Positions 1 through 7,737 of a stretch of DNA of 13,613 nucleotides are shown in pieces. The DNA is from Candidatus Pelagibacter sp. TMED106 (GTDB taxonomy: Bacteria; Pseudomonadota; Alphaproteobacteria; Pelagibacterales; Pelagibacteraceae). Numbering within the stretch: the stretch's first letter is position 1; each line of letters opens with the position of its first letter. The translations under genes and the position numbers were made by a program. The stretch lies in the NCBI GenBank assembly GCA_002170275.2, contig NHFH02000008.1, positions 22,480-36,092 of the forward strand, given 5' to 3'. The notes beneath the pieces were generated by a model that made no database searches, had not been told where the DNA came from, and saw only the letters and a list, made by a program, of their open reading frames with translations.

Positions 1-131
1 AATTCCTCAAATTTTGGAGGAATTTTAATTCTAAAATTTCTATTTCTAATTATTACTTTTTTTATTATTTTATTTGTTATCTTTTTATCTAACGATTGCT
101 TGACTATTTCTACTTCTGGTAATTCTGGCAT
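1..131 (-). CDS. mutM: Formamidopyrimidine-DNA glycosylase (Fpg/MutM), N-terminal fragment
   Basis: Base-excision-repair glycosylase/AP lyase that removes oxidised purines such as 8-oxoguanine. Only the first 43 codons lie in the window; the gene runs off the left edge. The complement of 129-131 is ATG, and the translation begins MPELPEVEIVKQSL, the hallmark Fpg/Nei N-terminus in which the proline after the initiator Met is the catalytic nucleophile and the following Glu is also catalytic. The next residues are basic (KKITNKIIKK, then RNRNFRIKIP), as expected for the N-terminal sandwich domain. It is divergent from ubiE with only 35 bp between start codons, an arrangement common in alphaproteobacteria. 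The helix-two-turn-helix and zinc finger are outside the window, so a related Nei-type enzyme cannot be formally excluded, but MPELPEVE favours MutM. Confidence 0.93.
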   Translation of the reverse strand, partial: MPELPEVEIVKQSLDKKITNKIIKKVIIRNRNFRIKIPPKFEE

Positions 132-166
132 TTCACACTATATTATTCATAATTAATTAAATTAAT

Positions 167-871
167 ATGCAACAATATCTTCAAAATAAAAAGGGTCTTG
201 TACAGAACGTTTTTAATAATGTTTATGATAAATATGATTTAATGAATGACTTTATGTCCTTAGGTATCCACCGACTTTGGAAAAAAAATTTAATAAATTG
301 GATGAATCCTTCAAAAAATAAAAAATTGGTTGATGTTGCTTGTGGTACAGGAGATCTTGGAAAACTTTTTTTAGAATCTACAGATAAACATGGAGAAATT
401 TTCTGTATCGACCCTAACAAAGGAATGATTAAAAAGGGTAAGGAAAAGTTAAAAGCTTATAAAAATACAAATTGGATAATTTCCTCTGCAGAAAATGTAC
501 CCTTAAAAAATAACTTTTGTGATTATTATACAATAAGTTTTGGTCTTCGTAATACTAAAAATCTCAATAAATCTTTATCAGAAGCTTACAGAATTTTAAA
601 ACCTGGTGGCAGATACATGTGTTTAGAATTTTCCAAGATAGAAAATTCTAATCTTGAATTTATTTATAAGAATTATTCAAAATTGATTCCACTAATTGGA
701 GAGGCTGTTATTGGAAAAAAAGAGCCTTATGAATATTTAATAAAAAGTATAGAGCAATTTATAAACCAAGAAGAATTAGTCGAAGTAATGAAAAAAAATA
801 AGTTTAGAAATTGCAGTTATAGAAATCTGTCAGGGGGTATAGTTGCAATTCATTCTGGTTGGAAAATATAA
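167..871 (+). CDS. ubiE: Ubiquinone/menaquinone biosynthesis C-methyltransferase UbiE
   Basis: SAM-dependent C-methyltransferase of quinone synthesis, methylating 2-polyprenyl-6-methoxy-benzoquinol (and demethylmenaquinone in organisms that have it). The 234-aa length is slightly short of the usual ~250. The family N-terminal signature YDLMNDFMSLGIHRLWK is at residues 23-39, SAM motif I VDVACGTGDLG at 55-65, an acidic motif II residue in IDPN (81-84), FGLRN at 125-129, KPGGRYMCLEFSK at 145-157, and the C-terminal signature YLIKSIEQF at 190-198. It is the first gene of a + strand operon; its stop overlaps the ubiB start by 1 nt (TAATG). The AT-rich 35-bp gap shared with divergent mutM must hold both promoters. 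As SAR11 are aerobes with ubiquinone, the ubiquinone role is inferred to be the relevant one. Confidence 0.95.
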   Translation: MQQYLQNKKGLVQNVFNNVYDKYDLMNDFMSLGIHRLWKKNLINWMNPSKNKKLVDVACGTGDLGKLFLESTDKHGEIFCIDPNKGMIKKGKEKLKAYKNTNWIISSAENVPLKNNFCDYYTISFGLRNTKNLNKSLSEAYRILKPGGRYMCLEFSKIENSNLEFIYKNYSKLIPLIGEAVIGKKEPYEYLIKSIEQFINQEELVEVMKKNKFRNCSYRNLSGGIVAIHSGWKI

Positions 872-2436
872 TGATAAAAAAATTATTTATATTATTTAAA
901 TTAGGTAGAAAATTATCTAAATCTAATGTTTTAAATATTTTTTCTAAGTTCAATAAACCCCCAACCTCTATTAAAATTTTATTTTCTATCCTTTCTTTTT
1001 CTTTTTCAAACAAAAAAAACAAGATTGATTCTAACAATAGTGAAATGCTTTCAGAATCATTACAGTCAATGGGAACAACTTTTATTAAACTAGGACAATT
1101 TTTGGCTACAAGGCCAGATATTATTGGTGATAAATTGTCTAAAGAATTAGAAAGTTTACAAGACAAACTTCCACCTTTTTCTTTAGAAGAGGCTAAAAAA
1201 ATAATCAAACAAGATCTTGGTCAGGAGATGTTCAATTCTATAATTGATTTAAGTGATCCTGTAGCTGCAGCTTCAATAGCTCAAGTCCATAAAGCTAAGA
1301 TTAATGATAATGGAACTATAAAAGATGTAGCTATAAAAATTTTAAGACCAAATATCAAGACAATATTTAACGAAGAAATTGATGCATTAATGCTTTTTGC
1401 TTTTTTAATTGAGTCATTTGTGAAAAAAACCAAAAGATTAAAGTTAATAGATGTAGTCTTTTTGCTTAAAGAAATAACAAATCTTGAAATGGATTTAAGA
1501 TTTGAAGCAGCAGCAGCTAACGAATATTCAGAAAATACTAAAAATGATATTGGTTTTAAAGTGCCACAAATTTATTGGAATTTAACTAGTGAAAATGTAA
1601 TGACTCTAGACTGGGTAGAGGGTGTTTCAATTAGAGAAACTGAAAATTTACAAAAAAGAAATATAGATACTAGAAAAATTGCATCTGATATTATTCAACA
1701 TTTTTTAAGACATGCAGTTAGAGATGGCTTCTTTCATGCTGACATGCATCAAGGTAATATATTCATAGATAATAATGGTCAAATTGTTCCAATAGATTTT
1801 GGAATTATGGGCAGATTAGATAAGGTGAGTAAAAGATTTTTAGCAGAAATATTGTTTGGTTTTATTCAAAGAGATTATAAAAAAGTAGCTGAAGTACATT
1901 TGGCTGCTGCACTCGTTCCAAAAAATGTTCCTGTTGAGGATCTTGCTCAAGCTCTGAGGTCTATTGGAGAGCCTATTTTTGGACAAACAGTCAAAGATAT
2001 ATCGGGTGGAAAACTATTAAAACAACTTTTTGATGTAACTGAAAAATTCAATATGCAAACTCAACCTCAGCTATTAATGCTACAAAAAACTATGGTAGTT
2101 GTTGAAGGAGTCGCAAGAAAACTAAATCCTAATACAAATATATGGGAAACATCTAAGCCTGTTTTAGAAAACTGGCTTAAAGAAACAAAAGATCCTATTA
2201 ATAGTTTAAATGAAACACTAATAAACACTACAGAAGTATTAAAAAAATTACCAGAACTTCCAGAGGTTATGGATAAAGCAAACCAAGCACTAACTTTTCT
2301 AGCCAGTGGTCAAATACCTCAGAACACAAATTCTTATACAGCTTTAAATGATAAAAAATCAGAGTTGGTCGCATTTAGAAACCAATCTATTATTGGATTA
2401 TTATCGCTTGTAATTTTAGGTTTATTAGTATTTTAA
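871..2436 (+). CDS. ubiB: UbiB-family atypical kinase/ATPase for ubiquinone synthesis
   Basis: Membrane-associated atypical protein-kinase-like ATPase (ADCK/COQ8 family) required for ubiquinone biosynthesis. ATG at 871 gives 521 aa and a TAATG overlap with ubiE; an in-frame TTG at 859 would lie inside ubiE and is unlikely. Family hallmarks are present: KLGQ (KxGQ, residues 73-76), the Ala-rich nucleotide loop VAAASIAQVH (131-140), VAIK lysine (K156), the ExD motif EMD (206-208), the catalytic-loop motif HADMHQGN (289-296) and the DFG metal-binding motif (309-311). The C-terminus is hydrophobic (about residues 500-521), consistent with the usual tail anchor, although a second transmembrane helix is not obvious. 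Its position directly after ubiE supports the assignment. Confidence 0.95.
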   Translation: MIKKLFILFKLGRKLSKSNVLNIFSKFNKPPTSIKILFSILSFSFSNKKNKIDSNNSEMLSESLQSMGTTFIKLGQFLATRPDIIGDKLSKELESLQDKLPPFSLEEAKKIIKQDLGQEMFNSIIDLSDPVAAASIAQVHKAKINDNGTIKDVAIKILRPNIKTIFNEEIDALMLFAFLIESFVKKTKRLKLIDVVFLLKEITNLEMDLRFEAAAANEYSENTKNDIGFKVPQIYWNLTSENVMTLDWVEGVSIRETENLQKRNIDTRKIASDIIQHFLRHAVRDGFFHADMHQGNIFIDNNGQIVPIDFGIMGRLDKVSKRFLAEILFGFIQRDYKKVAEVHLAAALVPKNVPVEDLAQALRSIGEPIFGQTVKDISGGKLLKQLFDVTEKFNMQTQPQLLMLQKTMVVVEGVARKLNPNTNIWETSKPVLENWLKETKDPINSLNETLINTTEVLKKLPELPEVMDKANQALTFLASGQIPQNTNSYTALNDKKSELVAFRNQSIIGLLSLVILGLLVF

Positions 2437-2444
2437 TTTGCACG

Positions 2445-3650
2445 ATGAATAATTTACAAGATAAAAAAATATTATTAATAATTTGTGGTGGTATTTCAGC
2501 CTATAAAAGTCTTGAACTTATTAGATTATTTAAAAAAAATGATGCACAAGTCAAAACTATACTTACAAAAAGTGCTAAAGAGTTTGTTACTCCTCTTTCT
2601 ATAAGTTCACTTTCTAAAGAAAAAGTTTATGATGATTTATTTAATGCTGAGAATGAAGCTGAAATGGATCATATTTCACTTTCGAGATGGGCAGATATAA
2701 TCCTCGTTGCCCCTGCGACTGCTAATACTATTTCAAAATTAAGTAATGGATCGTCTGACGATCTTGCTTCGACTGTTATTTTAGCATCTAATAAAGACAT
2801 TTTTCTAACCCCAGCTATGAATGTTAGAATGTGGGAACATACATCTACAAAAGAAAATATTAAAAAATTAAAAATTTATGGTTACAAAATAATAGGTCCA
2901 GAAATTGGTGATATGGCTTGTGGAGAATTTGGTGAAGGAAAAATGACTGAACCAAATGATATTCTGAAAAAAGTTAAAGATCATTTTAACTTAATAGATA
3001 AAAATAAAAAATTTAAAGCTCTAGTAACAGCAGGACCTACACATGAATATATCGACCCAGTTAGATTTTTGACAAATAAATCATCAGGTAAGCAGGGATT
3101 TGCTCTTGCAGAATCTTTGGCTAAAAAAGGTTTTGAAACTACATTAATTTCTGGACCTACAAACCTTGATATTAGTGAAAATATAAATTTAATAAAAGTT
3201 GAAACTGCAGAAGATATGTTTAAAGCAACCCAAAATAATTTACCCGTAGATGTGGCTATTTTTTCAGCAGCTGTTGTTGATTTTAAAATTAAAACTCCAA
3301 AAAATCAAAAAATCAAAAAACAAGAATCTTTAGAACTTAATTTAGAAAAAAATATTGATATTTTAAATTATGTTTCTAATCATAATAGTTTAAGACCTAA
3401 ATTAGTTATTGGTTTTGCTGCTGAAACGAACAATGTTGAAGAAAATGCGAAAAAAAAATTAATTGAAAAAAATTGTGACTGGTTAGTTGCCAATGATGTT
3501 TCAAATAAAACTATAGGATTTGACTCAGATTTTAATGAAGTTGCAATTTATTACAAAGATAAAAATATTGTAGATGAAAAAATTTATATGAAAAAAAAAT
3601 CTGAAATCTCAGATGAAATTGTTAGTAAAGTTATCAACCATTTAAATTAA
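2445..3650 (+). CDS. coaBC: Bifunctional phosphopantothenoylcysteine decarboxylase/phosphopantothenate-cysteine ligase
   Basis: Cytosolic bifunctional enzyme (Dfp) making 4'-phosphopantetheine for coenzyme A: CoaB ligates cysteine to phosphopantothenate and CoaC decarboxylates the product using FMN. 401 aa is the normal length. The CoaC flavoprotein domain is about residues 5-180: catalytic His76 in DHISLSRWAD, VAPATANTISKLSNG at 88-102, the PAMNVRMW motif (123-130) and the catalytic Cys in GDMACGEFGEGKM (C159). The CoaB domain (about 190-401) shows TAGPTHEYIDPVRFLTNKSSG (split across 195-215), SAAVVDF at 274-280, the KIKK lysine cluster near 289-292 and GFAAETN at 323-329. It follows ubiB after an 8-nt gap and is followed by dut after 6 nt, a conserved alphaproteobacterial order. 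Confidence 0.96.
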   Translation: MNNLQDKKILLIICGGISAYKSLELIRLFKKNDAQVKTILTKSAKEFVTPLSISSLSKEKVYDDLFNAENEAEMDHISLSRWADIILVAPATANTISKLSNGSSDDLASTVILASNKDIFLTPAMNVRMWEHTSTKENIKKLKIYGYKIIGPEIGDMACGEFGEGKMTEPNDILKKVKDHFNLIDKNKKFKALVTAGPTHEYIDPVRFLTNKSSGKQGFALAESLAKKGFETTLISGPTNLDISENINLIKVETAEDMFKATQNNLPVDVAIFSAAVVDFKIKTPKNQKIKKQESLELNLEKNIDILNYVSNHNSLRPKLVIGFAAETNNVEENAKKKLIEKNCDWLVANDVSNKTIGFDSDFNEVAIYYKDKNIVDEKIYMKKKSEISDEIVSKVINHLN

Positions 3651-3656
3651 GATTAA

Positions 3657-4094
3657 ATGGTAAAAGTATTAATAAAAAGAGTAAGTAAAGAGGTTGATTT
3701 ACCAATTTATAAAACATCTGGTGCTTCAGGTATGGACCTAATGGCTTTCATTGAAAAATCAATTGAATTGTTACCTAATAGCTCGTGTTTAATACCTACG
3801 GGACTTTCAGTGGCTTTTGAAGATGACTATGAAATACAAATTCGTCCAAGATCCGGGCTTGCAGCAAAAAATAAAATTACTGTTTTAAATACTCCCGGTA
3901 CAATTGATAGTGACTATAGAGGGGAAATCAAAATAATACTTTTCAATCATGGAAAAGAGAAGTTTATAATTAATAATAAGGATAGAATTGCTCAAATGAT
4001 ATTAACACCAATTGTTAAAATGGAATTAGAAGAAGTAAATGATTTACCAAAATCAATAAGAGGAAAAGGCGGGTTTGGATCTACAGGAAAATGA
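3657..4094 (+). CDS. dut: Deoxyuridine 5'-triphosphate nucleotidohydrolase (dUTPase)
   Basis: Homotrimeric dUTPase that hydrolyses dUTP to dUMP and pyrophosphate, keeping uracil out of DNA and supplying dTMP synthesis. 145 aa is typical. All five trimer motifs are visible: I SGASGMDL (21-28), II RPRSGLA (63-69), III LNTPGTIDSDYRGE (77-90, with the catalytic Asp84 and the uracil-gating Tyr87), IV DRIAQMIL (109-116) and V GKGGFGSTG (136-144). The stop codon overlaps the next start (ATGA). coaBC and dut are frequently adjacent in proteobacteria. Confidence 0.97.
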   Translation: MVKVLIKRVSKEVDLPIYKTSGASGMDLMAFIEKSIELLPNSSCLIPTGLSVAFEDDYEIQIRPRSGLAAKNKITVLNTPGTIDSDYRGEIKIILFNHGKEKFIINNKDRIAQMILTPIVKMELEEVNDLPKSIRGKGGFGSTGK

Positions 4095-4843
4095 AAAACC
4101 AGTTAGATAAAGGTTTATTAGAAAGATTTTCAAGACAAATAATTTTAAAAGACATCGGAATTATAGGTCAAAAAAAAATAATATCTTCGAAGGTTTTAAT
4201 TATTGGGGCGGGTGGTCTCGGATGTTCTATTGCAGAATTTCTCGCACGTGCTGGAATTGGAATAATAGGAATAGTTGATAATGATAAGGTTAATTTATCA
4301 AATTTACATAGACAAAGCCTTTATCAGTCAAACGATATTGGAAAATCAAAAGTGATGGTTGTTAAGAATAAAATAAAACTTATTAATTCAAAAACAAAAG
4401 TGAAAACTTATAGATTTAGATTAAACAATATTAATTTTTTAAAAATCATAAATAATTATGATTTGATTATTGATGGATCAGATAATTTTAAAACTAAGTT
4501 TTTGTTAAATGATTTTTGTTTTAAATATAAAAAATTTCTTATAACTGGAGCGATAAGTAAATTTGATGGACATATTTTTACATTCGACTTTAAAAAAAAG
4601 ATACCTTGTTTAAGATGTTTCTTTCAAGAATCTGAGGTTTCAGAGGATTTATTGAATTGTGAGGCAGAGGGTGTCCTAGGAACTGTTGCAGGAATTGTAG
4701 GAACAATTCAAGCGAATGAAGCTTTAAAAAAAATATTAAATATTGGAAAAAATCTCAATAGTTATATTTTAATATTAGACTTTTTAAATTTAAATTTTAG
4801 AAAAGTTAAATTAAAAAAACTAAAAAATTGTTTATGTAAATGA
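4091..4843 (+). CDS. HesA/MoeB/ThiF-family adenylyltransferase
   Basis: E1-like enzyme that adenylates the C-terminal glycine of a small sulfur carrier (MoaD or ThiS type). 250 aa, matching MoeB/ThiF length. Visible are RFSRQI (12-17), the nucleotide loop GAGGLG (39-44), DNDKVNLSNLHRQ (63-75), DGSDNF (128-133, with the Mg-binding Asp), the first zinc pair CLRC (C173, C176), a conserved cysteine (C190) and EGVLGTVAGIVGTIQANE (193-210). The second zinc pair, normally CxxC, appears as CLC (C247, C249) at the extreme C-terminus. No MoaD, ThiS or ThiG gene lies in the window, so molybdopterin versus thiamine partners cannot be separated and no symbol is given. It overlaps dut upstream and the SH3 gene downstream by 4 nt each. 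Confidence 0.88.
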   Translation: MKNQLDKGLLERFSRQIILKDIGIIGQKKIISSKVLIIGAGGLGCSIAEFLARAGIGIIGIVDNDKVNLSNLHRQSLYQSNDIGKSKVMVVKNKIKLINSKTKVKTYRFRLNNINFLKIINNYDLIIDGSDNFKTKFLLNDFCFKYKKFLITGAISKFDGHIFTFDFKKKIPCLRCFFQESEVSEDLLNCEAEGVLGTVAGIVGTIQANEALKKILNIGKNLNSYILILDFLNLNFRKVKLKKLKNCLCK

Positions 4844-5289
4844 AAAAAAAAATATTTATTACAATTCTATTTTCTATTATTTTTTTTGAATCATTTGCTA
4901 AGACAGATCAAAAATTTTTATCTCTTAAAAAAAATAAAGTTAATGTAAGATATGGACCTAGTTTTGACTCTCCCATAAAATATGTTTACAAGAAAATAAA
5001 TTTGCCTATTAAACAAATTGATAAAAAAGAAAACTGGCGAAGAATTATTGATTTAAAAAATAATAGTGGCTGGATACATTCAAGAATGCTTAAAAAATCA
5101 AATTCTATAATTATTCTTGAAAATAAAATACTTTTTAGTAAACCATCTACTTTCTCAAAACCGATAGCAAGATTAGAAAGTGGTAGACTTCTAATTATTA
5201 AAACATGCCAAACAGATTGGTGTAATATAAATACTGATAATTATTCAGGTTGGATAAAAAATAACAATATTTGGGGATTTATTAATTAA
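4840..5289 (+). CDS. Exported protein with two bacterial SH3-like domains
   Basis: 149 aa. It starts with a Sec signal peptide: MKKK, a hydrophobic stretch (residues 5-16) and a likely cleavage at SFA (residue 20). The mature part holds two SH3-like repeats of the bacterial SH3 (SH3b/SH3_4) kind. The first has VNVRYGPSFDSP (34-45), NWRR (65-68) and SGWIH (76-80); the second has a matching DWCNI (126-130) and SGWIK (136-140). Such domains usually bind cell-wall peptides or serve as envelope adaptors; no catalytic domain is attached. It is the last gene of the ubiE operon (ATGA overlap with the preceding gene), and its 3' end overlaps the convergent DUF3501 gene by 8 nt. The specific role is unknown. 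Confidence 0.85.
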   Translation: MKKKIFITILFSIIFFESFAKTDQKFLSLKKNKVNVRYGPSFDSPIKYVYKKINLPIKQIDKKENWRRIIDLKNNSGWIHSRMLKKSNSIIILENKILFSKPSTFSKPIARLESGRLLIIKTCQTDWCNINTDNYSGWIKNNNIWGFIN

Positions 5290-5881
5290 AGTCTGATACT
5301 AGAGAACTTATATTTTCTTTAGTCAGTTTAGTCGTATGAGAATAATCTTTATGATTAATTCCTAGCTCAATACTTGCACTATTGTTTTTAAACTTTTTTA
5401 TTTGGTTTTCATTAAATCTAAAATGAATAAATTGTACCGAAGAAGCTTTTCCTTCAGCTGAAGTTCTGTCAACATCATCCTCGGGGATTGCATTAATAAT
5501 TTCGTCATCAATTTTCATAAAAACTTTTTCTTCTATTCCTCCAACTTTTCCTAAAAAAGAAGCTCTAGAAACTGGATTATCAATTTCAAACATTAGTGTT
5601 GCAGTAAGTTCATTCCCATTAGGCACTAAAGGATTGTAAGCATTCAATTCATCTTTTAACTGATCATCTCCACCTTTTTCAATATGAAGCATTTCTTGAA
5701 CTTGTGCCAACATTGTTTCAAAACTTTCAAAATAAAACGTTGCATACGGACCAAGCGGAATTCTACGATTTTTTTTAAATTCAAGAAGTTTTAGTCTTAA
5801 CTCTTTTCTACTTTTCTCATAAACTTTAGGAGCTAACAAATCTTCTTTTTCAATTTGTCTTTTTTGTTTTGACATAATCAT
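5282..5881 (-). CDS. DUF3501 family protein
   Basis: 199-aa soluble protein, recognised as DUF3501 from its overall pattern: an N-terminal KQKRQIEKEDLL followed by RRIPLGPYATFYFE and a VQEMLHIEKGG segment, then YNPLVPNGNELTATLMFEID and ending with a sequence rich in charged beta-type segments (VQFIHFRF, ASIELGINH). No catalytic motif is known to me for this family. The start at 5881 overlaps the stop of the upstream Fe-S protein gene (ATGA), favouring it over an in-frame ATG six bases later. DUF3501 genes are, to my knowledge, repeatedly found with CCG-domain Fe-S proteins and rubrerythrin, as here. Function is unknown; a role alongside rubrerythrin electron transfer or oxidative/iron stress is inferred from context only. 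Confidence 0.85.
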   Translation of the reverse strand: MIMSKQKRQIEKEDLLAPKVYEKSRKELRLKLLEFKKNRRIPLGPYATFYFESFETMLAQVQEMLHIEKGGDDQLKDELNAYNPLVPNGNELTATLMFEIDNPVSRASFLGKVGGIEEKVFMKIDDEIINAIPEDDVDRTSAEGKASSVQFIHFRFNENQIKKFKNNSASIELGINHKDYSHTTKLTKENISSLVSDFN

Positions 5882-7209
5882 AACTTATAACTTTTTGCCA
5901 TTAATTCGATAGGATGTAGTGCCTCATCAGAAACAATATTTGTATCTGTCTCTAACTGTTTTAGGTGTTTGCCAGCTAAAGGACAATCTGAAGCCATATA
6001 TCTATTATTTTTATTCTTAATTTGTCTTGCAGTTGGTCTACCAACCTTTAATGCGAGATCGTGTGTTTCTTTCATAACCCCAAAAGTTCCTCCATGGCCT
6101 GCGCACCTTTCAACTACATCCATTTTAATATTTGGGATAAACTTTAGCATGTCTCTAGCTTTAATACCCATATTTTGAGCTCTAGCATGACAAGCATTAT
6201 GCAGTGTTACTCCTCCATCAATTTCCTGCAAACCTTCAGCCAGTCCCTCCTTTTGGGCTATATCAACTATATATTCATCTATATCACTCACATTTTTAGA
6301 AAGTTTTTTAATATTTTCATCATTTGGCAAAAGTAAAGACCATTCAAATTTTAACATTAAACCACAGCTGGCTGTAAGAGTTATAATTCTGTACCCTTTA
6401 TCTACCCATTCTAATAAATCTTTTGAAACTTTTTTAGCTTGATTAACAACTTTTGGCAGATCAGCCTGTTCTAAAAAAGGCATACCGCAACAACCTGGAT
6501 ATGATTCTTTTACTTCGACTCCATTTTTTTTTAAAACTTTTAAAGCAGCAATACCTGTATCTTTTTTATTAAAATTAACAAAACAAGTCGAATAAATCAC
6601 TACTTTTCTATTTTTAGCGGGAGCTTCAATGTTTACTGGATATATATTTTTTTTAAAATAATTCGTAAATGTTTCAGAATTATATACCGGTAGCCTTACT
6701 CTTTTATCTATCCCTACAATTATTTCTAATACTTTTCTAAAAAACTTATTTTTAATATTTGATATCCAATTAATTAAAAATGATAACATAACTCCAATTT
6801 TAGCATTTCTATCTATCTGTGCTAATTGTGCAGGTACGATTGGTAATTTGTTTAATTTCTTTTGTGCAGTTCTGTATCTTAACATTAAATGAGGAAAGTC
6901 TAAGTCAAATTCATGTGGGGGCACATAAGGACATTTAGTCATAAAACACATATCACATAAAGTACATGCATCCACAACTGGCTCAAATTGATTGCTTGAT
7001 AGACTTTCTACATCTTCATTTTTAGATTCATCTATCATGTCAAATAATTTTGGGAAAGAGTCACATAAATTAAAACATCTTCTACAACCATGACAAATAT
7101 CAAAAACTCTCCTCATTTCTGCATCTAATTTTTCTGGATTTAAAAAATCAGGATGTTCAAAGTCTATTGGATGTCGTATAGGTGCTTCTGTACTGCCTTC
7201 TTTGCTCAT
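5878..7209 (-). CDS. Fe-S oxidoreductase with two 4Fe-4S clusters and CCG domains (GlpC/HdrD-like)
   Basis: 443 aa. Two N-terminal ferredoxin-type motifs are seen: CHGCRRCFNLCD (C39, C42, C45, C49) and CTLCDMCFMTKCP (C82, C85, C88, C93). These are followed by two cysteine-rich CCG-type units: C209 ... PGCCG (C240, C241) ... SCG (C282), and C340 ... RCAGHGG (C369) ... DCP (C409), the second with CAG instead of CCG. This layout matches the GlpC, heterodisulfide reductase subunit D and lactate-utilisation LutA group, which pass electrons through Fe-S clusters; there is no flavin domain. A weakly hydrophobic stretch near 140-150 is too short to call a membrane anchor. Lying between rubrerythrin and DUF3501, it is a plausible electron partner of the rubrerythrin, which lacks its own rubredoxin domain. 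The substrate is not known. No clear Shine-Dalgarno precedes the ATG at 7209. Confidence 0.85.
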   Translation of the reverse strand: MSKEGSTEAPIRHPIDFEHPDFLNPEKLDAEMRRVFDICHGCRRCFNLCDSFPKLFDMIDESKNEDVESLSSNQFEPVVDACTLCDMCFMTKCPYVPPHEFDLDFPHLMLRYRTAQKKLNKLPIVPAQLAQIDRNAKIGVMLSFLINWISNIKNKFFRKVLEIIVGIDKRVRLPVYNSETFTNYFKKNIYPVNIEAPAKNRKVVIYSTCFVNFNKKDTGIAALKVLKKNGVEVKESYPGCCGMPFLEQADLPKVVNQAKKVSKDLLEWVDKGYRIITLTASCGLMLKFEWSLLLPNDENIKKLSKNVSDIDEYIVDIAQKEGLAEGLQEIDGGVTLHNACHARAQNMGIKARDMLKFIPNIKMDVVERCAGHGGTFGVMKETHDLALKVGRPTARQIKNKNNRYMASDCPLAGKHLKQLETDTNIVSDEALHPIELMAKSYKL

Positions 7210-7231
7210 GTGATTAATAATTTAAAGATTA

Positions 7232-7253
7232 ATGGTGGGGATAACCCCACCAT
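7232..7253 (-). other. Intercistronic hairpin between rubrerythrin and the Fe-S gene
   Basis: A perfect 9-bp inverted repeat (ATGGTGGGG / CCCCACCAT) with a 4-nt loop lies 13 nt after the rubrerythrin stop and 22 nt before the Fe-S protein start. It is by far the most GC-rich stretch nearby. On the minus-strand transcript it is followed by TAATCTTTAAATT, only moderately U-rich, so it could be a leaky terminator or an RNA-stabilising stem that protects the rubrerythrin message. Either would raise rubrerythrin relative to its downstream partners. Confidence 0.7.
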
Positions 7254-7266
7254 AAATTAGTTTTAT

Positions 7267-7683
7267 TTACGCAATAGATTCTAAAGTTTTTTGGAATTTA
7301 CCTGCGTGAGATTTTTCAGCTTTTGCCAATGTTTCAAACCAATCAGCAATTTCTTCAAAACCTTCTTCTCTAGCTGTTTTTGCCATGCCAGGATACATAT
7401 CTGTATATTCATGTGTTTCCCCTGCTACGGCTGAAGCTAAATTAGCTTTAGTTTCTCCAATTGGTTTACCTGTTGCAGGATCACCTACTTCTTCTAAATA
7501 TTCTAGGTGCCCATGAGCATGTCCAGTTTCACCTTCTGCTGTAGATCTAAAAACAGTTGCTACATCGTTGTAACCCTCAATATCTGCTTTTTGCGCAAAA
7601 TATAGATATCTTCTATTCGCTTGACTTTCGCCTGCAAATGCTGCTTTTAAGTTTTCTTCTGTTTTACTTCCTTTTAGTGCCAT
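7267..7683 (-). CDS. Rubrerythrin without rubredoxin domain
   Basis: 138-aa ferritin-like four-helix protein with a diiron site, expected to reduce hydrogen peroxide to water. All expected ligands can be seen: E19 (AGES), E52 and H55 (EGETGH), E89 and E92 (AGETHE), and E123 and H126 (KAEKSH). The protein ends there, without the C-terminal rubredoxin domain (no CxxC pair), so electrons must come from another protein; the Fe-S protein downstream is the obvious candidate. The start is well supported by an AAGGAGA Shine-Dalgarno at 7691-7697, 7 nt upstream of the ATG, and a good promoter. It is the first gene of a three-gene minus-strand module. Its promoter holds two Irr-box-like sites, consistent with iron control. 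Confidence 0.94.
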   Translation of the reverse strand: MALKGSKTEENLKAAFAGESQANRRYLYFAQKADIEGYNDVATVFRSTAEGETGHAHGHLEYLEEVGDPATGKPIGETKANLASAVAGETHEYTDMYPGMAKTAREEGFEEIADWFETLAKAEKSHAGKFQKTLESIA

Positions 7684-7690
7684 ATTATTA

Positions 7691-7697
7691 TCTCCTT
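7691..7697 (-). promoter_or_regulatory. Strong Shine-Dalgarno of rubrerythrin
   Basis: AAGGAGA on the minus strand, 7 nt upstream of the rubrerythrin ATG. It is one of the clearest ribosome binding sites in the window, where many starts have little or none, and suggests high translation. Confidence 0.8.
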
Positions 7698-7707
7698 AAT
7701 GTTAAAC

Positions 7708-7737
7708 AATATATAATTATTCTAAAGTAGATGTCAA
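7708..7737 (-). promoter_or_regulatory. Sigma-70-type promoter of rubrerythrin
   Basis: On the minus strand a consensus -35 TTGACA (7732-7737) is followed after 18 bp by TATATT (7708-7713). Transcription would start near 7700, giving a short leader that contains the AAGGAGA ribosome binding site. The spacer and -10 region coincide with an Irr-box-like site, and a second such site abuts the -35. Confidence 0.65.

Noticed and set aside
859..870. TTG start giving ubiB four extra residues
   Set aside because: The ATG at 871 makes the usual 1-nt TAATG overlap with ubiE; the TTG lies inside ubiE and adds nothing recognisable to the family N-terminus.
804..1208. 134-codon open frame on the minus strand
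   Set aside because: Antisense to the well-supported ubiE/ubiB genes, with a Ser/Leu/Ile-rich product typical of a shadow frame and no domain.
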